NCBI GenBank assembly: GCA_017390825.1
Contig: JAFPAK010000109.1
Location: forward strand, 1-15,892
DNA from: Clostridia bacterium
Lineage (GTDB): Bacteria; Bacillota_A; Clostridia; Oscillospirales; Acutalibacteraceae
Length of the DNA stretch: 15,892 nucleotides
Direction of reading: 5' to 3'
Shown here piece by piece: positions 7,591-14,634 of the stretch; the stretch's first letter is position 1, and each line of letters begins with the position of its first letter. The notes under the pieces are model-generated. The model was not told the DNA's origin, searched no databases, and worked only from the letters and a program-made list of their open reading frames with translations. A program made the position numbers and the translations under genes.

Positions 7591-8916
7591 ATGAAAAAAA
7601 TCATCGCTATATTGATCTCGATTGTTATGTTAACCGCTTTTTCAGCGCCGATTGGTGCAAGCGCACTTACTCCGGATTTCAATGTAGAGTCGGAGACGGC
7701 GCTTTTAATAAGTCTTGACACCGGCGATGTGATATATGACAAAAATGCCGATGTAAAGCGTGAGCCGGCCGCACTGACTGCTATAATGGTAACCGCATTG
7801 TGTATGGAAAACTGCGATGATCTTGATGAAACTGTTACGGTAGACGGTGATATCTGTGACACACTGCTTGGCACAGGATATGTTATCGGCAACCTCAAGG
7901 ATGACGAGGTGGTTTCTATCCGTACTCTTGTTAATATGGTGATGATTCGTTCTGCGGCCGATGCTGCATTGATACTTGCCGATCATTTCGGCGGAGGTGA
8001 CATTGACACATTTGTAAAAATGATGAATGACAAAGCAAAGGAGCTTGGTGCTGACAGCACAAAGTTTGCCAATGTTATAGGTATGCACGATGATAATCAC
8101 TATACTACTGCATACGATATGGCAAAGATCTCACAATATGCAATGGACATTCCGGGATTTATGGATATCTGCTCTGCAACACGATACACTGTTCCTGCAA
8201 GCAATAAGAATGAAGAATGGACATTTTCAACCACTAACTATCTTATCGACTACATCACCTCATACTACTACAAATATGCATCGGGAATAAAAACCGGTTA
8301 TACTGATGAAGCAGGCAGGTGTGTCGTTTCAACAGCATCATATTCAGGCTATAACTATATGTGCATTGTAATGGGTGGTTCTGACAGAAATTCTGCCGGT
8401 GAAGTGAGCCGCACAGAGCTTGTTGACTCAAAGGAGCTTTACCGTTGGGCGTTTAATAATTTTGAATATAAGCAGATATGCTCAATTAATACAGTTGTAG
8501 CGGAAATACCGGTAGAGCTTTGTTGGGACACTGACTATGTCAGCCTTTACCCTGAAAAGAATTTTAGCGCTATAATTCCCTCCGGTATGGATATTGACTC
8601 GATAATTTTTGAGCCGGTATTAAAGGAGGAATCGGTTTGGGCGCCGGTAAATAAAGGTGATATACTCGGCTATGTCAGCATTATTTGTGAGGAGCGTGAG
8701 ATAGGTCAGGTAAATCTTGTTGCAGGTGACACATTAAAGCGCAATCCGATAATGTTTATCGGCAAGCTTGGCAGTATTATTCTTAACTCGTTGGTATTCA
8801 GAATTTTGGCAATTGCACTCGTTATTATGCTGATCGCAGCAATAATCATCAACATTATCCATAACAAGCGCAAGAGAAGACATATTAAGCGTGTAAAACC
8901 TATGAGAAAACTTTAA
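7591..8916 (+). CDS. Inactive-looking D-alanyl-D-alanine carboxypeptidase (peptidase S11) homologue
   Basis: The 441-residue protein has the layout of a DacF/PBP5-type enzyme: a signal peptide (1-25, probable cleavage after GASA), a penicillin-binding catalytic domain (about 30-290), a C-terminal beta-rich domain (about 300-390) and a transmembrane anchor (about 395-423) with a very basic tail. Active members cut the terminal D-Ala from peptidoglycan pentapeptides using SxxK, SxN and KTG. Here the first motif reads EPAALTAIM where the family has EPASLTKIM, so both the nucleophile Ser (now Ala61) and the general-base Lys (now Ala64) are lost; SxN reads SAA (121-123); only KTG (234-236) remains. 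The reading frame is intact, which suggests a retained non-catalytic role, for example muropeptide binding or scaffolding. The ATG at 7591 follows GAGG by nine bases and starts the signal peptide; the frame is open further upstream but that part is not coding. Confidence 0.88.
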   Translation: MKKIIAILISIVMLTAFSAPIGASALTPDFNVESETALLISLDTGDVIYDKNADVKREPAALTAIMVTALCMENCDDLDETVTVDGDICDTLLGTGYVIGNLKDDEVVSIRTLVNMVMIRSAADAALILADHFGGGDIDTFVKMMNDKAKELGADSTKFANVIGMHDDNHYTTAYDMAKISQYAMDIPGFMDICSATRYTVPASNKNEEWTFSTTNYLIDYITSYYYKYASGIKTGYTDEAGRCVVSTASYSGYNYMCIVMGGSDRNSAGEVSRTELVDSKELYRWAFNNFEYKQICSINTVVAEIPVELCWDTDYVSLYPEKNFSAIIPSGMDIDSIIFEPVLKEESVWAPVNKGDILGYVSIICEEREIGQVNLVAGDTLKRNPIMFIGKLGSIILNSLVFRILAIALVIMLIAAIIINIIHNKRKRRHIKRVKPMRKL

Positions 8917-8924
8917 AATTCCTC

Positions 8925-8953
8925 TTGCAATATACACCTTATGCTGATATAAT
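8925..8953 (+). promoter_or_regulatory. Sigma-A promoter of the GH30 gene
   Basis: TTGCAA (8925-8930), a 17-base spacer and a perfect TATAAT (8948-8953), itself preceded by TG plus one base, lie just after the carboxypeptidase-like gene. No terminator is visible between the two genes, so read-through from upstream is also possible. Confidence 0.72.
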
Positions 8954-8986
8954 GACCTCAAATCAACAAGTATTCAGGTGATGTTT

Positions 8987-10315
8987 ATGAAAATTAAGGC
9001 TTATCAAAGTAAAAAAGAGGCTAAAGATCAGTTAATAGAAATACCTTTTGAGCAGTTTGTTAAAACTGATGATGCTGAAAATCATATGCTCAACATATAC
9101 CCTGAGCTTACATTTCAGAAAATACTCGGCTTTGGCGGTGCATTAACCGACTCCGCCGCTGCTTGCTACGCAAAAATGAGTGACAAGACAAAACGCAAGT
9201 TTATAGAGCTGATGTTTGATAAAGAAAAAGGGCTCGGCTACAACTTTTGCAGAAATCATATTAATTCCTGCGATTTTTCGCAGGATGGTTATACATATTG
9301 TGAAGAAAATGACGAAACACTCGAAACATTTGACATAGCACACGATAAAAATGAGATAATACCTCTTATTCTTGATTCCAAAGCAGCATCCCCCGATTTA
9401 TTGTTGTTTTCTTCCCCATGGAGTCCTCCTGCATATATGAAGGATACCAATAATATGCTTTTCGGCGGCAAGCTCCTCAAAAAATACTATGATCTTTGGG
9501 CTCAGTATTTTGTAAGATACATTGAAGAATATAAAAAGTGCGGTATTGATATCTTTGGCGTGACCGTACAGAATGAATCAAAAGCAGTTCAGACATGGGA
9601 AAGCTGTGAATACACAAGTGAAGAACAATTGGATTTTGTTATTCACCATCTTCGTCCGGCACTTGACGAAGCAGGGCTGCAGCATATCAAGATAATGATT
9701 TGGGATCACAATAAAGAGCGTGTTTATGATTGGGCAAGAGATACCGAAAACACTGATGGTGGCAACGAAGCAGTATGGGGTATTGCATTCCATTGGTATT
9801 CGGGCAAGCATTTTGACGGATTGAAATTTGCTCATCAGACTGCGCCTGATAAGATGCTTATCAGCAGTGAGTTTTGCTATGGCGGCACCAAAAGCCAATG
9901 GACAGATGCTGAGGGATACGCTTATGATATGATTGGAAATTTCAACAGCTTCACCAACGCATCGTGTGATTGGAATATAATCCTTGATGAAAACGGCGGC
10001 CCATATCATGCAAGAGGCGGCGGTTGTAAGGCGGTTGTCCATTACAATTCAAAGAAAGACTCGCTTGAAATCAAAGATCACTATTATGCAGTCGCACATT
10101 TTTCAAAATTCATTGAGCGTGATGCGTTGCGCCTCGGTACAACAACATTTGCTGATTTAATCAGCATTGCTGCGTTCCGTAATCCCGATGGTAAGATAAT
10201 TGCGGTGATAGCAAATCTTGATGATCGTGATCACAAAACCAGCCTTCGTATGAATGAGTATGTATCTAAAAATATACTTCCTGCTCATTCAATAACAACA
10301 GTTGTAATTGAATAG
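8987..10315 (+). CDS. Glycoside hydrolase family 30 (glucosylceramidase-like beta-glycosidase)
   Basis: This 442-residue protein is a clan GH-A retaining beta-glycosidase of family 30, whose members include glucosylceramidases, beta-glucosidases and beta-1,6-glucanases. Typical features are GFGGALTDSAA (48-58), RNHINSCDFS (89-98), SSPWSPPAYMK (142-152), the acid/base Glu197 in VTVQNE, and the nucleophile Glu295 in LISSEF, followed by SCDWNIILDENGGP (326-339). Both catalytic glutamates are present. There is no signal peptide, so it acts in the cytoplasm, presumably on imported small beta-glucosides or oligosaccharides; no sugar transporter is adjacent. Among three in-frame starts (GTG 8978, ATG 8981, ATG 8987) the last is favoured because AGGTG (8976-8980) then lies six bases upstream, the same site and spacing seen before ypeB. 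Its promoter and terminator make it a single-gene unit. Confidence 0.9.
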   Translation: MKIKAYQSKKEAKDQLIEIPFEQFVKTDDAENHMLNIYPELTFQKILGFGGALTDSAAACYAKMSDKTKRKFIELMFDKEKGLGYNFCRNHINSCDFSQDGYTYCEENDETLETFDIAHDKNEIIPLILDSKAASPDLLLFSSPWSPPAYMKDTNNMLFGGKLLKKYYDLWAQYFVRYIEEYKKCGIDIFGVTVQNESKAVQTWESCEYTSEEQLDFVIHHLRPALDEAGLQHIKIMIWDHNKERVYDWARDTENTDGGNEAVWGIAFHWYSGKHFDGLKFAHQTAPDKMLISSEFCYGGTKSQWTDAEGYAYDMIGNFNSFTNASCDWNIILDENGGPYHARGGGCKAVVHYNSKKDSLEIKDHYYAVAHFSKFIERDALRLGTTTFADLISIAAFRNPDGKIIAVIANLDDRDHKTSLRMNEYVSKNILPAHSITTVVIE

Positions 10316-10323
10316 ATCGTTAT

Positions 10324-10350
10324 GAAAAGAGCCGGTAAAAGGCTCTTTTC
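10324..10350 (+). terminator. Terminator after the GH30 gene
   Basis: A 10-base-pair stem, GAAAAGAGCC (10324-10333) with GGCTCTTTTC (10341-10350), has a seven-base loop. The U-run lies within the 3' arm and is followed by CATT. Confidence 0.75.
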
Positions 10351-10364
10351 CATTATCCTTAAAC

Positions 10365-10393
10365 TTGACAAGCCAAAGCTAATGATATACAAT
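10365..10393 (+). promoter_or_regulatory. Sigma-A promoter of the hydE-tcdA-ttcA-like operon
   Basis: TTGACA (10365-10370), a 17-base spacer and TACAAT (10388-10393) repeat exactly the boxes and spacing of the promoter at 3266-3294. Transcription would start near 10400, about 26 bases before the hydE ATG. Confidence 0.78.
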
Positions 10394-10425
10394 TATTTTT
10401 ATAAATCAACACCTTGAGGAAACAG

Positions 10426-11457
10426 ATGAAGAAATTAATTGATAAATTAGTAAACGAAAAAACATTAACTGACAGCGAGCTTTCTGTTTTATTAAAATCT
10501 GATTTTGACGATGAATACCTATACAAAAAAGCTGATGAAGTGCGTAAGGCACATTACGAAAACAAGGTATATATAAGAGGACTTATTGAGTTTTCCAACC
10601 ACTGCAAAAACAACTGCTACTACTGCGGTATAAGAGCCGGAAATAAGAACTCTGTGCGGTATAGACTCACCAAAAACGAGATACTAAAATGCTGCCAAGA
10701 AGGGTATATATTAGGCTTTCGTACCTTCGTTTTACAGGGTGGTGAGGATCTCACCTACACCGATAAGGATATCTGCGATATTGTATACTCTATCAAACAA
10801 CATTATCCCGATTGTGCCATTACCCTTTCGATAGGAGAAAAGCCAAGACAAAGCTATACTGATTACCGCAACGCCGGTGCTGACCGTTATCTGCTTCGTC
10901 ATGAAACTGCAACTGAAGAACACTATACAAGGCTGCATCCCGATAATATGAGTCTGCAAAACCGTAAGCGATGCCTATATGATTTAAAAGAGCTTGGCTA
11001 TCAGGTAGGATCAGGTTTTATGGTAGGTTCCCCATATCAGACGCTAAATAATATAGTAGCAGACCTTCGCTTCTTGCAAGAACTACAGCCTGATATGATT
11101 GGGATAGGCCCATTTTTACGGCATGAAAAAACACCGTTTAGTAATTTTCCAAACGGCAGTTATGAAATGACGCTGCGGCTTATCTCGATATTGCGTCTTA
11201 TGTTTCCTTATGCGCTGATACCGGCAACAACGGCACTCGGTACGATAAGACCCAAAGGGCGTGAAGCAGGAATAAAAGCAGGGGCTAATGTTGTTATGCC
11301 AAACCTCTCCCCTCTGCGTGTGCGAAAGCTTTACATGCTCTATGAAAACAAGATCTCAACAGGCGATGAGGCTGCCGAAAGTCTTGCTTCGCTTAAAAGA
11401 AATATGTCTGCTATCGGATATAATATAGTAACCGATGTCGGCAATGTAAAAAGGTAA
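10426..11457 (+). CDS. hydE: [FeFe]-hydrogenase maturation radical SAM protein HydE
   Basis: HydE is a radical S-adenosylmethionine enzyme that helps build the diiron subcluster of [FeFe]-hydrogenases. The 343-residue protein carries the radical-SAM cluster motif CKNNCYYC (Cys60, Cys64, Cys67) within the family stretch RGLIEFSNHC, followed by LQGGED (103-108), RHETA (158-162), SGFMVGSPYQT and GIGPFLRHEKTPF. No cysteine occurs after residue 183, so the optional C-terminal accessory iron-sulfur cluster known from some HydE proteins cannot form. A TTG at 10414 is in frame, but GAGGA (10416-10420) placed just before the ATG at 10426 fixes the start there. hydF, hydG and the hydrogenase are not in the window; instead hydE leads an operon with two tRNA-modification genes. 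A related radical SAM enzyme such as PylB is less likely given the HydE-type motifs. Confidence 0.88.
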   Translation: MKKLIDKLVNEKTLTDSELSVLLKSDFDDEYLYKKADEVRKAHYENKVYIRGLIEFSNHCKNNCYYCGIRAGNKNSVRYRLTKNEILKCCQEGYILGFRTFVLQGGEDLTYTDKDICDIVYSIKQHYPDCAITLSIGEKPRQSYTDYRNAGADRYLLRHETATEEHYTRLHPDNMSLQNRKRCLYDLKELGYQVGSGFMVGSPYQTLNNIVADLRFLQELQPDMIGIGPFLRHEKTPFSNFPNGSYEMTLRLISILRLMFPYALIPATTALGTIRPKGREAGIKAGANVVMPNLSPLRVRKLYMLYENKISTGDEAAESLASLKRNMSAIGYNIVTDVGNVKR

Positions 11458-11464
11458 TTAATAT

Positions 11465-12157
11465 ATGGAACACGAATTTTCAAGAACCGAAATGCTTATC
11501 GGCGTTGATGCATTAAACAAGCTCAAAAATGCACGGGTCGCGGTTTTCGGTGTCGGTGGTGTTGGCGGATATGCAGTTGAAGCACTTGCCAGAAGCGGTA
11601 TAGGTGCAATTGATTTGATCGACAACGATACAGTAAGCATTACAAATATCAACCGTCAGATTATTGCAACGCATAACACCATCGGCAAACAAAAAACAGA
11701 AGTGGCAGCAGAGCGTGTTATCAGCATCAATCCTGATATCAAAGTAAATATGCACAATGTGTTTTATCTGCCGGAAACCGCCGGTATATTCGATTTTTCG
11801 GAATATGATTATATAATTGACGCAGTCGATACTATCAGCGCAAAAATAGATATTATCGTGAAAGCAACAAAGGCAGGAGTGCCTGTTATAAGCTCAATGG
11901 GTGCGGGCAACAAACTGGATCCAACCGCATTTGAGGTTGCGGATATATACAGCACATCTGTATGTCCTCTTGCAAGAGTTATGCGTCGCGAGTTAAAACA
12001 ACGAGCAATAGAAAAATTAAAGGTCGTATATTCAAAAGAGCCTGCAATCAAGCCAAGTGGTAATTCAAACGAACGGGTGCCCGGCAGCATTGCATTTGTA
12101 CCGTCGGTCGTAGGGCTGATAATCGCATCGGAAGTAATAAAGGATCTGATAAAGTGA
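11465..12157 (+). CDS. tcdA: tRNA threonylcarbamoyladenosine dehydratase (TcdA/CsdL), ThiF/E1-like
   Basis: TcdA is an E1-like ATP-dependent enzyme that converts t6A at position 37 of ANN-decoding tRNAs to its cyclic form ct6A. The 230-residue protein has the family order: FSRTEMLIG near the N-terminus, the nucleotide-binding loop GVGGVGGY (29-36), LIDNDTVSITNINRQ (51-65) with the conserved Asp and the NxxRQ motif, IGKQK (73-77), the acidic DAVDT (119-123), and the C-terminal PGSIAFVPSVVGLIIASEVI. The length suits TcdA, which is shorter than most ubiquitin E1-like proteins. It starts seven bases after hydE, with AAAGG inside the end of hydE as ribosome site, and overlaps the next gene by four bases. 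ThiF or MoeB are alternatives but fit the N-terminus and C-terminus less well. Confidence 0.88.
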   Translation: MEHEFSRTEMLIGVDALNKLKNARVAVFGVGGVGGYAVEALARSGIGAIDLIDNDTVSITNINRQIIATHNTIGKQKTEVAAERVISINPDIKVNMHNVFYLPETAGIFDFSEYDYIIDAVDTISAKIDIIVKATKAGVPVISSMGAGNKLDPTAFEVADIYSTSVCPLARVMRRELKQRAIEKLKVVYSKEPAIKPSGNSNERVPGSIAFVPSVVGLIIASEVIKDLIK

Positions 12158-12993
12158 AGAGAGAACTGACACCTGTGCAGCTTATTGAGCGCAGTATAAC
12201 CAAAAAGTACCGTAAGGAGATATGGAATCCGTTTGTAGAAGCGGTTAAGCGGTACGACCTGATAAACAGCGGCGACAAAATAGCCGTATGCATATCCGGC
12301 GGCAAGGATTCAATGCTGATGGCAAAGCTAATGCAGCAATTGCATCGCCACAGCGATATACCATTTGAACTGCAGTTTCTTGTGATGGACCCCGGTTATA
12401 ATGAGGCAAACCGCCAAAAGATTATCAGCAATGCAAGGCTGCTCGAAATACCGATAACGATATTTGAAACAGATATTTTCGAGGTTGCAGACAGCGTTGA
12501 TAAATCACCCTGCTATCTCTGTGCAAGAATGAGACGAGGTCATCTGTACAACAAAGCTAAAGAGCTTGGCTGCAATAAAATCGCACTCGGACATCATTTC
12601 AGTGATGTTATTGAAACCACTGTTATGGGTATGTTCTATGGTTCACAAATACAGGCTATGTTGCCAAAGCTGCACTCGCAGAATTTTGAGGGTATGGAGC
12701 TTATACGCCCGATGTATTGCATACATGAGGATGCCGTTCTTGCGTGGAAACGATATAATGATCTCGATTTTTTACAGTGCGCCTGCCGATTTACCGAAAG
12801 GAACTACGGCAAAGATGGATACGGTGAATCAAAGCGTCTTGAAATTAAACAGTTGCTCCGTGAGCTGAAAAAGACAAATCCGCTTATTGAACGCAGTATA
12901 TTCAACAGTATACACGCAGTATGCCTTGACACTATGCCGGGCTACAAGACAGGCGGTAAGGAATATTCATTTCTTGACAACTACAATAATTAA
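12154..12993 (+). CDS. TtcA-family tRNA thiolation PP-loop ATPase
   Basis: This 279-residue protein belongs to the TtcA/Ncs6 group of PP-loop ATPases, which adenylate a tRNA base and replace its oxygen with sulfur; TtcA itself makes 2-thiocytidine at position 32. Visible are the PP-loop SGGKDS (48-53), an LGHHFSD segment (145-151) and a cysteine set CYLC (120-123) plus CAC (209-211), consistent with an iron-sulfur-dependent thiolase of the TtcA type. The target base cannot be proven from sequence. The start is a GTG overlapping the tcdA stop (GTGA), with AAAGGA (12140-12145) upstream, so it is translationally coupled. Being next to tcdA suggests an operon devoted in part to tRNA anticodon-loop modification. 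A terminator follows directly. Confidence 0.85.
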   Translation: MKRELTPVQLIERSITKKYRKEIWNPFVEAVKRYDLINSGDKIAVCISGGKDSMLMAKLMQQLHRHSDIPFELQFLVMDPGYNEANRQKIISNARLLEIPITIFETDIFEVADSVDKSPCYLCARMRRGHLYNKAKELGCNKIALGHHFSDVIETTVMGMFYGSQIQAMLPKLHSQNFEGMELIRPMYCIHEDAVLAWKRYNDLDFLQCACRFTERNYGKDGYGESKRLEIKQLLRELKKTNPLIERSIFNSIHAVCLDTMPGYKTGGKEYSFLDNYNN

Positions 12994-12995
12994 AG

Positions 12996-13028
12996 TTTAA
13001 GAGCTGTTTATCACAGCTCTTAAATTTT
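12996..13028 (+). terminator. Terminator of the hydE operon
   Basis: An 11-base-pair stem, TTTAAGAGCTG (12996-13006) with CAGCTCTTAAA (13014-13024), has a seven-base loop and is followed by TTTT. It begins three bases after the stop codon. Confidence 0.88.
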
Positions 13029-13036
13029 GCTCAATA

Positions 13037-13093
13037 TTGACTTGAATGTTATTGCAGCATAATAAATATGTTGAAATTCAACAAACAAGGAGG
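13037..13093 (+). promoter_or_regulatory. Candidate promoter, dyad and perfect Shine-Dalgarno in the ttcA-ypeB spacer
   Basis: TTGACT (13037-13042) and a poor -10, AATAAA (13061-13066, 18-base spacer), precede a perfect 15-base dyad, TGTTGAA-A-TTCAACA (13069-13083). An AAGGAGG Shine-Dalgarno site follows (13087-13093). The dyad would overlap the predicted transcription start, as an operator might. AAGGAGG is the best ribosome site in the window, yet the codon seven bases further on is ATA, not ATG. The promoter part is weak. Confidence 0.3.
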
Positions 13094-13109
13094 CATAAAA
13101 ATAGGACAA

Positions 13110-13178
13110 ATGGCTGTATTTTCTGCTATCCCACTCAATTTTTATAATACTCCGTTAAGGATGTCATACTTTATCTGA
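13110..13178 (+). CDS. Possible micro-ORF of 22 codons upstream of ypeB
   Basis: Downstream of AAGGAGG is a short open frame that starts at ATG 13110 and encodes MAVFSAIPLNFYNTPLRMSY plus two residues before a TGA. The same frame extends upstream through ATA (13101), GGA and CAA, and that ATA is at the ideal distance from the Shine-Dalgarno site, so either a non-standard ATA start, a mutated ATG, or initiation at 13110 with a weaker AGGA site is possible. The peptide is hydrophobic and aromatic, with one arginine. I do not recognise it. It could be a leader peptide, a small membrane peptide or a decayed gene start; chance cannot be excluded at this length. Confidence 0.2.
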   Translation: MAVFSAIPLNFYNTPLRMSYFI

Positions 13179-13186
13179 CCGTTTTT

Positions 13187-13215
13187 GGATATTTTCACCC
13201 GTATCGGTAACAATA
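13187..13215 (+). promoter_or_regulatory. Candidate forespore (sigma-F/sigma-G type) promoter of ypeB
   Basis: GGTAACAATA (13206-13215) fits the sigma-F -10 pattern GGnnAnAnTw, and its AACAATA part matches five of seven positions of the sigma-G -10 CATnmTA. GGATA (13187-13191) lies upstream as a possible -35, 14 or 17 bases away depending on which -10 is read. It is about 30 bases before the ypeB ATG. B. subtilis ypeB is transcribed in the forespore, which makes this plausible; the match is partial. Confidence 0.35.
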
Positions 13216-13244
13216 TGAAAAAACATAAATACAGGTGATTTATT

Positions 13245-14582
13245 ATGCATATAAAAAAACGCACATTTATAAGGCTTATCGCATTTTCTGTAGCTGTTTT
13301 CCTGTCGCTATTTGGATATATACTGAAGTTAAGCGGAAATGTAAAAAACTACGAAGAACAGATTGCAAACCGCTACAATTCTGCGCTTATTGATCTTTCC
13401 GATTATCTTTCTGAAATAGATACGGTGCTGCAAAAAGAGTTATATACAAATACCGCCGCATCACTATGTTCTCTATCTGCTGAATGTGCAAGGCTCAGCG
13501 GCGCCGCAAAAGAGTGTCTTGCACAGTTACCGGTATCAGCTGACTATACCGACGGGATATACCGTTATCTTTCACAGGTTGGCAACTATTCACTATCGCT
13601 TGCAAAAAAGGTCAGCACCGGCGGTGAGCTTGATGACAATGATTATAATAATTTGGAAAGTCTTAAGGAATACTCATCAAATCTTACCGAGGCAATAGAT
13701 GGATTGCAGACAGATATGGATAACAACGATAATTGGCTCGGCGAAATACGAACTGATGTTGAAAGCATTGAGGATGCCGCAAATTCAACATTAAATTCCG
13801 GTGCTGAAGATGTTTCACAGTCTGTACAGACCTACGGTGAGCTTATATATGACGGCCCGTTTTCCGATCATATTGATGCACAAACGCCGGCATATCTTGA
13901 GAACTCCTCACCTGTCAGCGTTGATACAGCAAAGAGGATCGCAGCAGAGATCCTTGATACTGATATAAATGAAATCACTCATAACGGTGACGAGCAAAGC
14001 AGTATGCCGTCTTACCTTTTCACAAGCGGAGAAGGTTATTGTGCTATCACAAAGTCCGGTGGTTACTGTCTGTATGCAAATATTCGTCAGTCAGCAGATG
14101 AGCAGGATGTTACCGCAGAAAAAGCAGTAAAGATAGCTAAATCTTATGCCAAAGAGCTATATAAATGCGATTTTTCAGAAAGCTATTATATAATTGATGA
14201 GGGGATATGCACCGTAAATCTTGCCAGAGAAATTGACGGAGTAACGGTTTACAGCCAGCTTGTTAAGGTAGGTGTTTCACTTGATGACGGTGATATAGCA
14301 AGCATTGAGGCAAGAGGTTTTTTAATGCACCATAAAAACAGAGAAATTAAAACCGCCGCCCATACCGCTGATGAAGCTAAAGCAAAGATATCCGATAAGC
14401 TTACCGTGAATTCGCAAAGTCGTGTAATAATTCTTTCAGATGGAAACTATGAATATGATTGCTATGAATTTGCCTGCACAAAGGACGGTCAGGATATTTT
14501 AGTGTATATCAATACAGAAACTCTTGCTGAGGAAAAGATACTGATAATTCAGCACGTTGAAGGCGGAACATTAACACGATAA
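13245..14582 (+). CDS. ypeB: Spore germination protein YpeB
   Basis: YpeB is a spore protein needed, with the cortex-lytic enzyme SleB, for cortex breakdown during germination; in B. subtilis each stabilises the other. The 445-residue protein has an N-terminal uncleaved signal or membrane segment (about 8-28), a long helical, acidic region (about 35-195), the YpeB signature YDGPFSDH (202-209), and a C-terminal half built of PepSY-type repeats (about 220-440, recognisable in TAKRIAAEIL, TAEKAVKIAKSYA and ADEAKAKIS). The end EGGTLTR also suits the family. AGGTGA (13233-13238) lies six bases before the ATG. No sleB is adjacent, unlike the sleB-ypeB pair of bacilli. Its presence indicates that the host forms endospores. 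Confidence 0.9.
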   Translation: MHIKKRTFIRLIAFSVAVFLSLFGYILKLSGNVKNYEEQIANRYNSALIDLSDYLSEIDTVLQKELYTNTAASLCSLSAECARLSGAAKECLAQLPVSADYTDGIYRYLSQVGNYSLSLAKKVSTGGELDDNDYNNLESLKEYSSNLTEAIDGLQTDMDNNDNWLGEIRTDVESIEDAANSTLNSGAEDVSQSVQTYGELIYDGPFSDHIDAQTPAYLENSSPVSVDTAKRIAAEILDTDINEITHNGDEQSSMPSYLFTSGEGYCAITKSGGYCLYANIRQSADEQDVTAEKAVKIAKSYAKELYKCDFSESYYIIDEGICTVNLAREIDGVTVYSQLVKVGVSLDDGDIASIEARGFLMHHKNREIKTAAHTADEAKAKISDKLTVNSQSRVIILSDGNYEYDCYEFACTKDGQDILVYINTETLAEEKILIIQHVEGGTLTR

Positions 14583-14590
14583 AAAGCAAA

Positions 14591-14629
14591 ATCCGTGAGA
14601 GCAGTTTTTTTAAACAGTCTCTCACGGAT
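14591..14629. terminator. Bidirectional terminator between ypeB and the GyrI-like gene
   Basis: An 11-base-pair stem, ATCCGTGAGAG (14591-14601) with CTCTCACGGAT (14619-14629), has a loop of 17 bases that can pair further (GTTT with AAAC). AT-rich flanks on both sides give weak U-tracts in both directions. It lies between two convergent genes. Confidence 0.8.
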
Positions 14630-14634
14630 CTTAT

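Noticed and set aside
9578..10042. Long minus-strand open frame (154 codons) opposite the GH30 gene
   Set aside because: Shadow frame inside a well-supported gene, with no recognisable domain and no start signals.
13165..13173. CATACTTTA as a sigma-K/sigma-E-like -10 box upstream of ypeB
   Set aside because: It fits the loose CATAnnnTA pattern but has no convincing -35 at the right distance, lies inside the micro-ORF, and ypeB is expected to be forespore- rather than mother-cell-expressed.
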